Source: Desulfurococcaceae archaeon MEX13E-LK6-19 | GTDB lineage: Archaea > Thermoproteota > Thermoprotei_A > Sulfolobales > Desulfurococcaceae | Length of the DNA: 64,000 nucleotides | Direction: 5' to 3' | Assembly (NCBI GenBank): GCA_029637525.1 | Contig: CP072660.1 | Span: forward strand, 1,823,612 to 1,887,611 | In this document: piece by piece, positions 25,933 to 34,352 of the stretch | Layout: every line of letters starts with the position of its first letter | Numbering within the stretch: the first letter of the stretch is position 1 | Translations under genes and position numbers: made by a program | The notes under the pieces: generated by a model | The model's input: the letters and a program-made list of their open reading frames with translations, nothing else | What the model was told of the DNA's origin: nothing | Databases searched by the model: none

Positions 25933-26599
25933 TACTCGTCTTTTGCTTGAGCTCGTATAACGCTTTTCTCGCGAGACCAACAGCTTTCCTTGGCCTCATT
26001 GATATACCTATTCCTGCCCTGATATAGTCTGGGAGAACATCCATTATTCTCTTGTATGTATCCATTGGCATAACTCCTAGGATTATACTTCCACCAAGAT
26101 AACAAGCTAGTCCACCATACCTAGTTATAATGCTTAGCATATGGCTATAGATCTCCATGATGTTTATGTATGATTCAAAGAATGTTATCTCTAGAGCTTT
26201 AATGAAACCACTTACATCAAGGAAAAGCACTACATTAGGGTCCTCGTCCCCGTTTTCGTAATAGAATGACATGGTTGTCTCGTTTAGTATTGATGAAGCT
26301 TTTAATTGTGCTGTAAAGGGATATGGGTGTATAACAGATACAAGTCTTATCTTGAAAGGTATTTGTTCGGATAGAAAACTATGTATCTCCTCGTGTACAT
26401 CTCTTGAGATACCGTTTGAGAGCACAATAAAATTATTATAACTAACCGGTAACACAAAACCTCCATGCTTTCTAAAGATCTGGTGAAGCATCGTGTATAT
26501 CAGGGATTGCTGGAGCTGTATAATGTCTTCTTCTTCAAACCCCACAGACGAAATCCATTTCCCTATACCCTCCAGCGAGACGACAGTAATCCTCGGCAT
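25880..26599 (-). CDS. arfA: GTP cyclohydrolase III (ArfA type)
   Basis: Opens the ring of GTP to give a formylaminopyrimidine nucleotide, the first step of archaeal riboflavin and F420 synthesis. The start (RITVVSLEGIGKW), the region HGGFVLPVSYNNFIVLSNGI near 45 and the second half LACYLGGSIILGVMP near 165 and RAGIGISMRPRKAVGLA near 190 follow the two-domain, nucleotidyl-cyclase-like layout of the Methanocaldococcus enzyme as I remember it. The length of 239 fits. ATG 26599 is the start. The 3' end overlaps the surface-protein gene by 53 bases, an unusually long convergent overlap. No other flavin genes are nearby. Confidence 0.82.
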   Translation of the reverse strand: MPRITVVSLEGIGKWISSVGFEEEDIIQLQQSLIYTMLHQIFRKHGGFVLPVSYNNFIVLSNGISRDVHEEIHSFLSEQIPFKIRLVSVIHPYPFTAQLKASSILNETTMSFYYENGDEDPNVVLFLDVSGFIKALEITFFESYINIMEIYSHMLSIITRYGGLACYLGGSIILGVMPMDTYKRIMDVLPDYIRAGIGISMRPRKAVGLARKALYELKQKTSTTDKYLVYVDDSIPKQK

Positions 26600-27049
26600 A
26601 GCCTACTACATCCCCGTGACAGTCAACATTCAATCATTATAAACTACAGACAATACCTAGAGACATAAATCCCGACCACACTACTCAATCATTTCTCGTA
26701 CTCCTACATAATTAAGAGTTCGGAAAACTAACATAGGTGAATTACCTAATAGAAATCAAAACAATTGTTGAAACCATATGGTTCACAATAATTAGAAGGA
26801 TGTAAATGAAGTAATACAAGATCAAAACTGCAAGACATAATTGAGATACAAACATCTTTTACCTGATATAAACTACATTACTATTAATGGAATACAGGTT
26901 TCTTCATTATTAAAGTAGCATGCTAATACTAGTATAAGGTGGGTTTAAAATAGGTTTAAGAGATGGTTTTTCTTTAGCTAGTAGCTTTATTCGGTAAAGT
27001 AGGTATTGTTTTATTAGATTTTTTGTATAAAGTATATTATGGTGATTAG
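26600..27049. other. 450-base AT-rich intergenic region between divergent genes
   Basis: It lies between arfA (minus) and the mdh-mae operon (plus). No convincing reading frame, repeat or RNA motif was seen. A TATA-like GGGTTTAAAATAGG at about 26941-26954 is a possible promoter but would give a leader near 70 bases; a weaker tract, GTATAAAGTATAT, lies at about 27026-27038. The GGTGAT ribosome-binding site of the first gene is at 27040-27045. Confidence 0.6.
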
Positions 27050-27991
27050 TTGACTCGTCTTAAAGTTGGTATAGTTGGGACCGGTAGGCTTGGATCTGTT
27101 CTTGCTTACCGTATTCTGGTCTCGGGGATGGTTAAAGAGCTTTATCTTGTTGATATAAGAAAAGATGTTGTATGGGGTGTTAGTGAAGATTTAAAACATG
27201 CCCTTGGGTCTTTGAGGAGAGAAGTTGTGATCAATTATTCCAGTGATCCTAGTGATTTATCGAATATGGATCTCATACTCGTTACCGCTGGAAAGCCTAG
27301 GATACCAGGTGTGCCCATGACACGTGAAGAATTAGCCGAAGCCAACGCCAATATTATACGTGATATAGCGTTAGCTGTTGGGGAACGTAATCCTGGCGCT
27401 AAGTATGTTATAATAACTAATCCTGTCGATGTAATGGCGAGCCTGTTTCTCTACTACAATAGATCTAGCTATGTGTATAGTAGTGGATGTAGTTTGGATT
27501 CAGCACGGCTCCGATGGTTTATCGCTAGGGAGACGAATACTTCTCTTGATGAAGTTAGTGGGTTTGTTATTGGTAGCCATGGCGTTGTACAAGGTATTGC
27601 AGAATCACTATTGTTCATAAGGGGAGTGCATGCACGAGAATACCTAGGCGAGAAATACGATGAATTCATTATTCGGGCCAGAGACTACGTAGAGAAGATA
27701 GCCAAACAAGTTATTGATGCCGCTGGCGCCACCATATTTGGTCCAACCGAGGTATTCACGAGAATAGTAATGGGACTAGCGGGCCTCGATATAGTAGAGA
27801 GTATAGGGTTGCCATACAGTATTAATGGCTATAAGGTCTTCGTAAGTATGCCCGCAATAATATCTGGTGCTGGAGTACAGGGTCTACCTCATTTGCTTAA
27901 TGATGAAGAAAAGAATCTTTTAGATAAAGCAGCTAGACATGTTCTCAATGTTTTTCTTAATATAATGAAGAAACTTGGTGAGGCACCATGA
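27050..27991 (+). CDS. mdh: Malate/lactate dehydrogenase family protein, divergent
   Basis: NAD(P)-dependent 2-hydroxyacid dehydrogenase. The Rossmann motif GIVGTGRLGSVLAY is at the start, ITNPVDVM near 124 and LDSARLRWFIA near 150 are conserved, and the catalytic histidine is in IGSHGVV near 175. Two features are unusual: the substrate loop reads GKPRIPGVPMTREEL, two residues longer than the common GxPRKPGMSREDL, and the segment after the histidine (GVVQGIAESLL) lacks the usual DSMVP. Substrate preference is therefore open, although the following malic enzyme (4-base ATGA overlap) favours malate. The start is TTG 27050, after GGTGAT. Confidence 0.82.
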   Translation: MTRLKVGIVGTGRLGSVLAYRILVSGMVKELYLVDIRKDVVWGVSEDLKHALGSLRREVVINYSSDPSDLSNMDLILVTAGKPRIPGVPMTREELAEANANIIRDIALAVGERNPGAKYVIITNPVDVMASLFLYYNRSSYVYSSGCSLDSARLRWFIARETNTSLDEVSGFVIGSHGVVQGIAESLLFIRGVHAREYLGEKYDEFIIRARDYVEKIAKQVIDAAGATIFGPTEVFTRIVMGLAGLDIVESIGLPYSINGYKVFVSMPAIISGAGVQGLPHLLNDEEKNLLDKAARHVLNVFLNIMKKLGEAP

Positions 27992-29316
27992 GTGGGGAGA
28001 AGAAGAATTATTATGAGATAAGTATTAAACTCCACGAGATCTATCGTGGTAAACTAGAAGTTTTCCCTAAAGTACCCGTTGAAACCAGAGACCACTTTAG
28101 CGTATGGTATACCCCGGGAGTAGCAGGTCCGTCACGCGAAATCCATAGAGATCCCGATAAAAGCTTCATGTATACATGGAGATGGAATACTGTAGCAGTA
28201 GTAACTGATGGAACACGTATTCTGGGTCTAGGCGATATCGGGCCTGAAGCAGGGCTCCCCGTAATGGAGGGTAAAGCACTATTATTCAAGTACCTTGGCG
28301 GTGTTGATGCTGTACCACTTGCGCTGGCGACAAAGGATCCCGATAAGTTTATTGAGATAGTGAAACTTCTTGAGCCGAGCTTCGGTGGCGTGAATTTAGA
28401 GGATATCGAGAGCCCCAAGTGTTTTTACATACTTGATAAACTACGTGAAATCCTTAACATACCTGTATGGCATGATGACCAACAGGGGACAGCGCTGGTA
28501 ACACTTGCCGCGCTATTTAATGCATTGAAGCTTGTTGGCAAAAAGATCAGTGAAGTCAAGATAGCTATAATCGGGGCTGGTGCAGGCGGATACAGGATCC
28601 ACCACTATCTGCTTCTCGCTGGCGCAAAACCACAAAACATAATCGTCACCGACAGCAAGGGCATAATATATGATGGAAGACCAGATCTCGACTCCCCGAG
28701 AAATCAACACAAGAAATGGATAGCAAAGAACAGTAACCCCGAGAAAATAACTGGCGGCATCCCAGAGGCTATGAAGGGTAGCGATGTAGTCATAGCTATA
28801 TCAAAACCCGGCCCAGGAGTCATTAAAAAGGAGTGGGTTAAAACAATGGCGTCAGACCCAATAGTATTCGCATTAGCCAACCCGGTACCAGAAATATGGC
28901 CCTGGGAAGCAAAAGAAGCCGGTGCAAAGATCGTAGCAACAGGTAGAAGCGATTTCCCCAACCAAGTCAATAATAGCCTCGGGTTCCCAGCTGTTTTCCG
29001 TGGAGCACTAACAGTCATGGCGAAGAAGATAACAGACGGCATGGCACTCGCGGCAGCAGAAGCACTAGCCAAGTATGCTGAGGAAAAAGGGCTCTCGGAA
29101 GACTACATAATACCAAGTATGAATGAAACCGGGGCATACATCAAGGAAGCACTAGCAGTAGCACAAAAAGCTATAGAAGAAGGAGTAGCAAGAAGAAAAC
29201 CATCAACTACGGAACTCGAAGAAGAAATAAAGACTCTTATTGAACGCCCGAAAAAGTATCTCAACATAGCTATTAACAACATGCTCATAATAGATCATAC
29301 GAAGAAGTTCTTTTAA
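27988..29316 (+). CDS. Malic enzyme (malate dehydrogenase, oxaloacetate-decarboxylating)
   Basis: Oxidatively decarboxylates malate to pyruvate. Signatures: YTPGVAGPSREI near 45, the catalytic tyrosine/lysine region VTDGTRILGLGDIGPEAGLPVMEGKA (in part) near 73-98, the metal-binding WHDDQQGTA near 160, the dinucleotide motif IIGAGAGGYRIHHYLL near 192 and ANPVPEIWP near 305. The 442 residues match the compact bacterial/archaeal type without a phosphotransacetylase domain. ATG 27988 overlaps the mdh stop by 4 bases, so translation is coupled. The pair can run malate to oxaloacetate or pyruvate depending on cofactor. Confidence 0.94.
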   Translation: MSGEKKNYYEISIKLHEIYRGKLEVFPKVPVETRDHFSVWYTPGVAGPSREIHRDPDKSFMYTWRWNTVAVVTDGTRILGLGDIGPEAGLPVMEGKALLFKYLGGVDAVPLALATKDPDKFIEIVKLLEPSFGGVNLEDIESPKCFYILDKLREILNIPVWHDDQQGTALVTLAALFNALKLVGKKISEVKIAIIGAGAGGYRIHHYLLLAGAKPQNIIVTDSKGIIYDGRPDLDSPRNQHKKWIAKNSNPEKITGGIPEAMKGSDVVIAISKPGPGVIKKEWVKTMASDPIVFALANPVPEIWPWEAKEAGAKIVATGRSDFPNQVNNSLGFPAVFRGALTVMAKKITDGMALAAAEALAKYAEEKGLSEDYIIPSMNETGAYIKEALAVAQKAIEEGVARRKPSTTELEEEIKTLIERPKKYLNIAINNMLIIDHTKKFF

Positions 29317-29329
29317 AAGAAAATAAGTA

Positions 29330-29393
29330 CAGGCTCAGTGACGGGGGCAGTTCATCCCGGTCTGGTCACAGGTAATACCATTCATCATTGCTT
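29330..29393 (-). ncRNA. Putative box C/D guide RNA, possible 16S rRNA 530-loop target
   Basis: Read on the minus strand: box C ATGATGA (29382-29388), box C' GGGATGA (29352-29358), a 13-nt guide (29339-29351) and box D CTGA (29335-29338). D' is either CTGT at 29368-29371 (10-nt guide) or CAGA at 29361-29364 (17-nt guide). The region is markedly GC-richer than its surroundings. The first guide is complementary to GGTAATACCA (29371-29380), which matches the universal 530 loop of archaeal 16S rRNA as I recall it. The RNA begins just after the stop codon of the minus-strand gene 29400-29720, so it may be processed from that transcript. Confidence 0.65.
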
Positions 29394-29399
29394 AATCTG

Positions 29400-29720
29400 T
29401 TACTCTTCTTTTTTAGCCTCCTTAATTATCCTTATTTTCTCCTTCATTTTCTTAAGTCTCAGCAACCCAATATAGCTAGCTATTATTCTGAGAGAAGTAG
29501 TGATTTCTTCCTCGAACCTGCACTGACTTTCAACACTCGTGCCATCAATAAGTATGACACGTAATTTCTTAAACCTCTTTTTATCACAATCAATAACCTC
29601 AACACGGTCAACAAGCCCATTCATGGCAAGTGCTTCAAGAAAACGCGGAGGACAATCACTCCTACATATAATATATTGGGATATATCTGGTGTCTCATCC
29701 TTTTTATTCTCCACAAACAC
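29400..29720 (-). CDS. Hypothetical protein, 106 aa
   Basis: A small basic protein of no recognised family. The centre (VDRVEVIDCDKKRFKKLRVILIDGTSVE) is strand-rich, and a C-terminal amphipathic helix (about 70-106) ends in a lysine-rich tail. Three cysteines (residues 18, 22 and about 45) could bind metal but do not form a standard motif. ATG 29720 is the likely start. Its stop lies 6-12 bases from the C/D RNA on the same strand, suggesting a shared transcript. Confidence 0.6.
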   Translation of the reverse strand: MFVENKKDETPDISQYIICRSDCPPRFLEALAMNGLVDRVEVIDCDKKRFKKLRVILIDGTSVESQCRFEEEITTSLRIIASYIGLLRLKKMKEKIRIIKEAKKEE

Positions 29721-29934
29721 CGCCCCCAGTGAAGGGGTTCGCTGAGGAGAATTAGCATAGAAGCCTAATAATAAGTGTTATCTATCAGTTAAGTAGGAGT
29801 TAGTGTATAAGCATGTATAAGATGTTCCATAGGCTTCAACGGGTGATGCAACACTGTCGAGGATAAGGAGAAGAGTCGTCGGGAAAATACTGTGGAGCAG
29901 TATATCGAGGAGAACAAAAACAGTCTTCATACCG

Positions 29935-31356
29935 TTGAGAAAAATCAGAGATGGTTATCATACATATACCGTTGTTAGAACATTGATACCATACTTTAAA
30001 ATGGTCATAGAGGAATACAGGGAGGAACACAGGATAACAAGTAAGAGGATCCTCTTGAGAACTCACACGAAACCTGTTGTTCCCGAGGAAGTGGGTTTCT
30101 CGCTAAGTGTTCTATCATTAATGCATTTCCCTAAAATGGTAGCGAAGCTAGGGAAAACCATGCCTATAGCTGCACTTGTCTACGGGTTAAGTAAGGACGA
30201 GTCTTTCCTAGTAACAGCCTCTTTTACCTATAGTGATGACATGATTGAAAAATGGGTTAACACGCCTATAAGACCATTTGTCATAACAATAATAGCGTCA
30301 AAAGAAGCTGTTGACCCGAAGGAGACATTTAAGCTTATAGAGAGTAGATTGAAGGATGATCTGGAATATGTTGTAAAGAACTCTCTATTAATAATAAAAG
30401 GACTACAAGATAGCTTATACCCGGAGAAATACGTCATTGAGCTAAAAAGTAAACCACATATAAGCATGATAGTTGCACCAGCATTTACAACACATGAAAT
30501 TATTGTCGAGTACAGTGATGGCATTGAAACTCATCAATTCACTATACCCCTGAAGAAACCTTCATGGAGTATAAACGATTTCCCAGATAAGATCAGAGAA
30601 GAAATCGAGACAATAATAGTTAAACCCTATAAAGACAGACAAGCCTATGCACCAAGAGGAACAATAATAATTGGTCCTCCAGGTGTCGGTAAAAGTAGTT
30701 TAGCTGAAGCAATAGCCAGTGCTCTCGAGACAAAAGTAGTCAAACTCACTCCAAGCACTTATAGATCAATGTGGTATGGTGCCACAGAAAGAATACTCTC
30801 GTCAATATTCAGTAAGCTAAGAGATAGAAGAGATGTCACAGTAATAATTGATGACGCCGAGTTCATAACAGGTAGGCATATAGCTGTCCATGAGGTAAGC
30901 ATTGCCGAGGTATCAATTTTCCTTAATATACTACAAGACGAGAGAAGACCATTCACAATAATGACAAGCAATGCTCCAGAACTCATTGATCCAGCACTCC
31001 TTAGACCAGGTAGGATAGACATTGTCATACTAATGGGCTACCCCGATAGAGAATCACGTAGAAAAGCAGTAGACGTACTACTCAAGAAGTATGGTATCTC
31101 AGCAAGCAGTGAAGTTGTTGAAGACATTGTATCTAAGACCAAGTGGTTTAGCCATGCTGAAATAGATGCTTTGATAAGACTTGCTGCAAGCAAATCAGGA
31201 GGGAATACGTTATCTAAAGAAGCTGTTGAATGGGCCTACAAGAAATTTAACATAAATGAGGGAGAGAGAAAGCGAATCCAAGAGTACTTGAGATGGTATG
31301 TAGATAAACTACAGGGAATGACTATATCGTTTATAGCTAGAGAAACAGAGATCTAA
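29935..31356 (+). CDS. AAA family ATPase
   Basis: A classic AAA module occupies the C-terminal half: Walker A GPPGVGKSS near residue 246, Walker B VIIDDAEF near 303, sensor 1 IMTSNA near 345, the arginine-finger region LLRPGRID near 357 and a helical lid to 473. The N-terminal 200 residues are not a Cdc48 N-domain I recognise and may bind substrate or partners. Cdc48/proteasomal-ATPase or AAA chaperone-like activity is likely, but the target is unknown. TTG 29935 has no clear ribosome-binding site; the frame is open upstream to 29833, and GGTGAT at 29842-29847 suggests a longer protein starting near 29854. Confidence 0.85.
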   Translation: MRKIRDGYHTYTVVRTLIPYFKMVIEEYREEHRITSKRILLRTHTKPVVPEEVGFSLSVLSLMHFPKMVAKLGKTMPIAALVYGLSKDESFLVTASFTYSDDMIEKWVNTPIRPFVITIIASKEAVDPKETFKLIESRLKDDLEYVVKNSLLIIKGLQDSLYPEKYVIELKSKPHISMIVAPAFTTHEIIVEYSDGIETHQFTIPLKKPSWSINDFPDKIREEIETIIVKPYKDRQAYAPRGTIIIGPPGVGKSSLAEAIASALETKVVKLTPSTYRSMWYGATERILSSIFSKLRDRRDVTVIIDDAEFITGRHIAVHEVSIAEVSIFLNILQDERRPFTIMTSNAPELIDPALLRPGRIDIVILMGYPDRESRRKAVDVLLKKYGISASSEVVEDIVSKTKWFSHAEIDALIRLAASKSGGNTLSKEAVEWAYKKFNINEGERKRIQEYLRWYVDKLQGMTISFIARETEI

Positions 31357-31369
31357 AACAATATTGTCT

Positions 31370-31723
31370 TTAAGGTCTTATTCTCCTTAATCCCACATCA
31401 AGATCCCTAATTTTCTCCAGGGCATCCTCAGATACTCTAGGCCCGCCACCATAGAGTATTACTATGGGTTTTGCGTTTATTTTTTCAGCTGCTTTAGCAT
31501 AAGCTTCTATCTCGTCTCCACTTATTGTCTTCGTCTCGTAGAATACTTTTATGGCTAATTTTTTACCTTCTTTCGACGCCACAAGATCGAAAACTACGTC
31601 TCCAACTTTTACATCTTTTGATACACTATAACCTGCCGCAACATATCTGCCAGCGACCTCTCCTATAACACCATATTTTTCACGAAGTTTTTTCCAAGCA
31701 AACCTCTCTTTGGCTGTAACCAT
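31370..31723 (-). CDS. PD-(D/E)XK nuclease-like fold protein, probably lacking the full active site
   Basis: The 117-residue protein has the alpha-beta-beta-beta order of small restriction-endonuclease-like folds: a helical start with a conserved glutamate (GVIGEVAGRYV), then VGDVVFDLVA with the aspartate, then KKLAIKVF where the usual E-x-K is A-I-K, and a helix (EIEAYAKAAEK) before the strand PIVILYGG. Loss of the acidic residue suggests a binding rather than cutting role. ATG 31723 is chosen because GGTGG is properly spaced. It is convergent with the AAA ATPase gene. Confidence 0.62.
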   Translation of the reverse strand: MVTAKERFAWKKLREKYGVIGEVAGRYVAAGYSVSKDVKVGDVVFDLVASKEGKKLAIKVFYETKTISGDEIEAYAKAAEKINAKPIVILYGGGPRVSEDALEKIRDLDVGLRRIRP

Positions 31724-31798
31724 TTTCACCCACCTTCTGTTTTCTGCTAATGAATGCTTTAGACGAGTTTTTTATGTGTAACGTTGTGTAGTATGACG

Positions 31799-31831
31799 GG
31801 TGAGAGATACCTCTTAAAGACATCTTTCACC
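31799..31831. other. 10-bp stem hairpin downstream of the GTPase gene
   Basis: GGTGAGAGAT (31799-31808) can pair with ATCTTTCACC (31822-31831) across a 13-nt loop, with one G-T wobble. It lies 65 bases beyond the stop of the minus-strand gene 31896-33245 and before the nuclease-like gene. It could be an RNA processing or termination element; archaeal termination usually needs only a T tract, so the role is uncertain. Confidence 0.3.
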
Positions 31832-31895
31832 TAAAATATAAACCTAACCATAAAATAGTTAGATTCTTAAGAAATGTAAATTAGTTGAAAAAAGC

Positions 31896-33245
31896 TTACT
31901 CACTTGATTCGAGTTTCCTCCTGCCTTTTTCTAAGAATTCTTCTACTAGCTCTTCTATCGTTGGACCTTCAACAATCTTTACTCTAAATGATACCCGGGT
32001 AACTGGTTTTTCTACAGTAATTAGTCTTGTTATATCGCTAGGTGTACCAAGTACTATGGCGTCCGCTGGTATTTTCTTTAATGTTTCCTCGAGGTCTCTT
32101 AGTTGTTCTGGACTATAGCCTGTGCTTGGTAGTACAGGGCCCATGTGCGGGTACTTTTCGTAGAGTTCCTTAATTATCCCTACAGCATAGGGTCTGGGGT
32201 CAATTATTTCGGCTGCACCATACTTCTTTGCTGCGACATATCCTGCTGCATACGGTAGTCCTCCATGTGTCACCGTGGGCGAGTCCTCTATTACAACAAC
32301 CTTCTTTCCTTCAATAACTTCCGGTGCATCAACTTCAACAACACTTTCTGCAAGGCTTATCTTTGCTCTTGGATTAACTTTCTTTATATTGGCTATGATT
32401 TTATCTATGTCTTCCTTCCTGGCTTGATCAACTTTATTTATTATGACCGCGTCGGCTAGCCTAGTATTTACTTCTCCAGGGAAACTGCCTACTTCATGCC
32501 CGGGTCTCATCGCATCTGCTACTGTTATCATGTAGTCTGGTTTATAGAATGGCCAGTCATTGTTTCCTCCATCCCATAATATGATATCGTTTTCTTTTTC
32601 AACAATTTCTAACAGTTTACCATAGTCTACACCAGCGTAAACCGTTAGCCCCATTTTTATGTAGTGCTCGTATTCTTCTCTCTCCTCGATAGTGGCTTGA
32701 TATTTGTCTAGATCCTCGTATGAAGTGAATTTCTGTATAGCCATTTTTTCTAGATCACCGTAAGCCATTGGATGTCTTACTATTCCTACGCGATAATTCT
32801 TCGATATCAAGTACCTTACTACTTCACGTGAAACACTGCTCTTACCGGCACCTGTACGGACAGCAACTACTGCTATCACCGGCTTACTTGACTCAATCAT
32901 TGTCTCGACTGGACCTAGAATCTTGAAGCTTGCTCCAGCCGCTAATACACGACTCAATATATGACCTACATCATCATATGTTAAGTCACTAAAACTTAGA
33001 ACAGCTTCTTCAACACCATATCTTGTTATAACATCCTCTAGGAGGTCAAGTGACATAATAGGTATACCATTAGGATACAACTTCCCTGCAAGACTTGCCG
33101 GATAACGTTTTCCAGTAATACCAGGTATTTGTGTTGCAAGAAACGCTACTACACGGTAATTTGGGTTATCCCTGTATACTACATTAAAGTTATGAAAATC
33201 TCTTCCACCTGCACCTATAATAACGATTTTCCTTGGTTCAACCAA
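31896..33245 (-). CDS. Cyclic 2,3-diphosphoglycerate synthetase-like GTPase
   Basis: COG2403-type protein. An N-terminal Rossmann-like part (IVIIGAGGRDFHNFN near residue 4, ITGKRYP near 45) precedes a P-loop AVRTGAGKSS near 136 and a GTPase-like INKVDQ near 282. In methanogens related proteins make cyclic 2,3-diphosphoglycerate, a thermoprotectant; crenarchaeal members are untested, so the specific product is an inference. The start is TTG 33245, with GGGTG at 33252-33256; the frame extends to 33284 but the extra residues are not conserved-looking. It faces away from the CdvB-like gene, with about 240 bases between. Confidence 0.8.
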   Translation of the reverse strand: MVEPRKIVIIGAGGRDFHNFNVVYRDNPNYRVVAFLATQIPGITGKRYPASLAGKLYPNGIPIMSLDLLEDVITRYGVEEAVLSFSDLTYDDVGHILSRVLAAGASFKILGPVETMIESSKPVIAVVAVRTGAGKSSVSREVVRYLISKNYRVGIVRHPMAYGDLEKMAIQKFTSYEDLDKYQATIEEREEYEHYIKMGLTVYAGVDYGKLLEIVEKENDIILWDGGNNDWPFYKPDYMITVADAMRPGHEVGSFPGEVNTRLADAVIINKVDQARKEDIDKIIANIKKVNPRAKISLAESVVEVDAPEVIEGKKVVVIEDSPTVTHGGLPYAAGYVAAKKYGAAEIIDPRPYAVGIIKELYEKYPHMGPVLPSTGYSPEQLRDLEETLKKIPADAIVLGTPSDITRLITVEKPVTRVSFRVKIVEGPTIEELVEEFLEKGRRKLESSE

Positions 33246-33426
33246 AACAGACACCCTGATCAAAGAGTATTTTATACTTGACAAATAAATGTATTAGCCT
33301 TATAGTTAATAAATTATAGCACTAAGTATACCAATAATGCGACCATAGTATTATTCAACTACTCATACCAAGCACTATCCATAAACTTCTTTAATACTAT
33401 CCCACGTTATTTCACGAGCCCTACCC

Positions 33427-33436
33427 TTTAAATTTA
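33427..33436 (+). promoter_or_regulatory. TATA box of the CdvB-like gene
   Basis: TTTAAATTTA at 33427-33436 is a good archaeal TATA match 50 bases before ATG 33486, predicting a start of transcription near 33458 and a leader of about 28 bases that contains GGTG. The rest of the 200-base gap shows no repeat or RNA motif. Confidence 0.5.
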
Positions 33437-33485
33437 ATCTAAAGACAATCGTGTAAACAGGACTATGGGCTAAGGTGTAGGATTA

Positions 33486-34214
33486 ATGGATCCTAAGTCT
33501 TATATGAAGAATTGGTATGGATCAAACCAGCCGACAATTGCCGATAAAATAAGGAGTTTCCTAAAACCAGATAACGAGCCTCTTGCAAAGAAGGCTATAA
33601 CTGCCCACTACAGAATAAAATCAGCTCTAAGCAGAGTCAAAGCCTATATTGATAGACTTAATGAGAAAGACAAAGAGCTCTTCGAGAAAGCTGTTGAAGC
33701 CCTCATCAAGAGAGATGAAGTTCACGCTAAAATGTATGTAAACGAGGTAGCCGAAATAAGGAAAATTGCCAAGCAGCTATTAATGGTCGAATATGTACTA
33801 GAACAAGCCAGCCTAAGACTAGAAACAATAATGATACTCGGCCAAGCATTCGGAGACATCGCCCCAGTGGTAAGCATCATTAAAGACGCTGGATCACTAC
33901 TACGCGGCATCGCCCCTGACATATGGATCGAGCTAACAATGGCTGCAAATGACTTAAGCACTGTACTCGCAGCAACAGGTGTAGACCTAGGAGGCGAGAC
34001 AAGTATATCACTCAGCCAAGAAGCGAAGAAGATCTTCGAAGCAGCCCGTATTGCAGCAGAACAAAAGATCAAAGAAGCATTCCCAGACCTACCAACAACA
34101 CTATCTCTCTCAACAAAAGAATCTGCAGAGAAAGAACTACTCGAATCGAGCTTGGGAACAGGTATTGATAGTCTAGACAAGAAAAAGAAGAGCGAAGTCA
34201 AAGACCTAGTCTAG
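33486..34214 (+). CDS. CdvB/ESCRT-III (Snf7) family protein, stand-alone paralogue
   Basis: Crenarchaeal cell-division or membrane-remodelling protein that polymerises on membranes. The 242-residue chain is almost entirely helical, with the Snf7 core (about 20-175: AITAHYRIKSALSRVKAYID, KMYVNEVAEIRKIAKQLL, LRLETIMILGQAFGDIAPVV) and an acidic, flexible tail. AFPDLPTTLSL near 198 resembles a MIM2-type motif that could bind the Vps4 homologue CdvC. No winged-helix domain is present, unlike the main CdvB, and cdvA and cdvC are not adjacent, so this is probably a paralogue rather than the core division gene. It has its own TATA box. Confidence 0.88.
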   Translation: MDPKSYMKNWYGSNQPTIADKIRSFLKPDNEPLAKKAITAHYRIKSALSRVKAYIDRLNEKDKELFEKAVEALIKRDEVHAKMYVNEVAEIRKIAKQLLMVEYVLEQASLRLETIMILGQAFGDIAPVVSIIKDAGSLLRGIAPDIWIELTMAANDLSTVLAATGVDLGGETSISLSQEAKKIFEAARIAAEQKIKEAFPDLPTTLSLSTKESAEKELLESSLGTGIDSLDKKKKSEVKDLV

Positions 34215-34352
34215 AGCTAGAGCCAAAACATTTTGCCAATAAAATATTTCATCAAGAACTAAAACTAAAGAGTTTTTAAATAAACAAAAGTAGCTTTCCC
34301 GGAAAACCACTTAGTTTCTATTCACGTAAAAGGAAAATACCTTAATTGGTTT

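Noticed and set aside
26760-26900. TGAAGT/CTGATA fragments in the 450-base gap as another C/D RNA
   Set aside because: Boxes are not in the right order or spacing, and the region shows no GC rise.
29330-29393. GC-rich patch after malic enzyme as a tRNA fragment
   Set aside because: No acceptor or T-arm pairing; the C, C' and D boxes explain it better.
33722-34201. Long antisense frame (159 codons) inside the CdvB-like gene
   Set aside because: The sense strand has clear Snf7 features; the antisense reading is serine-rich and signal-free.
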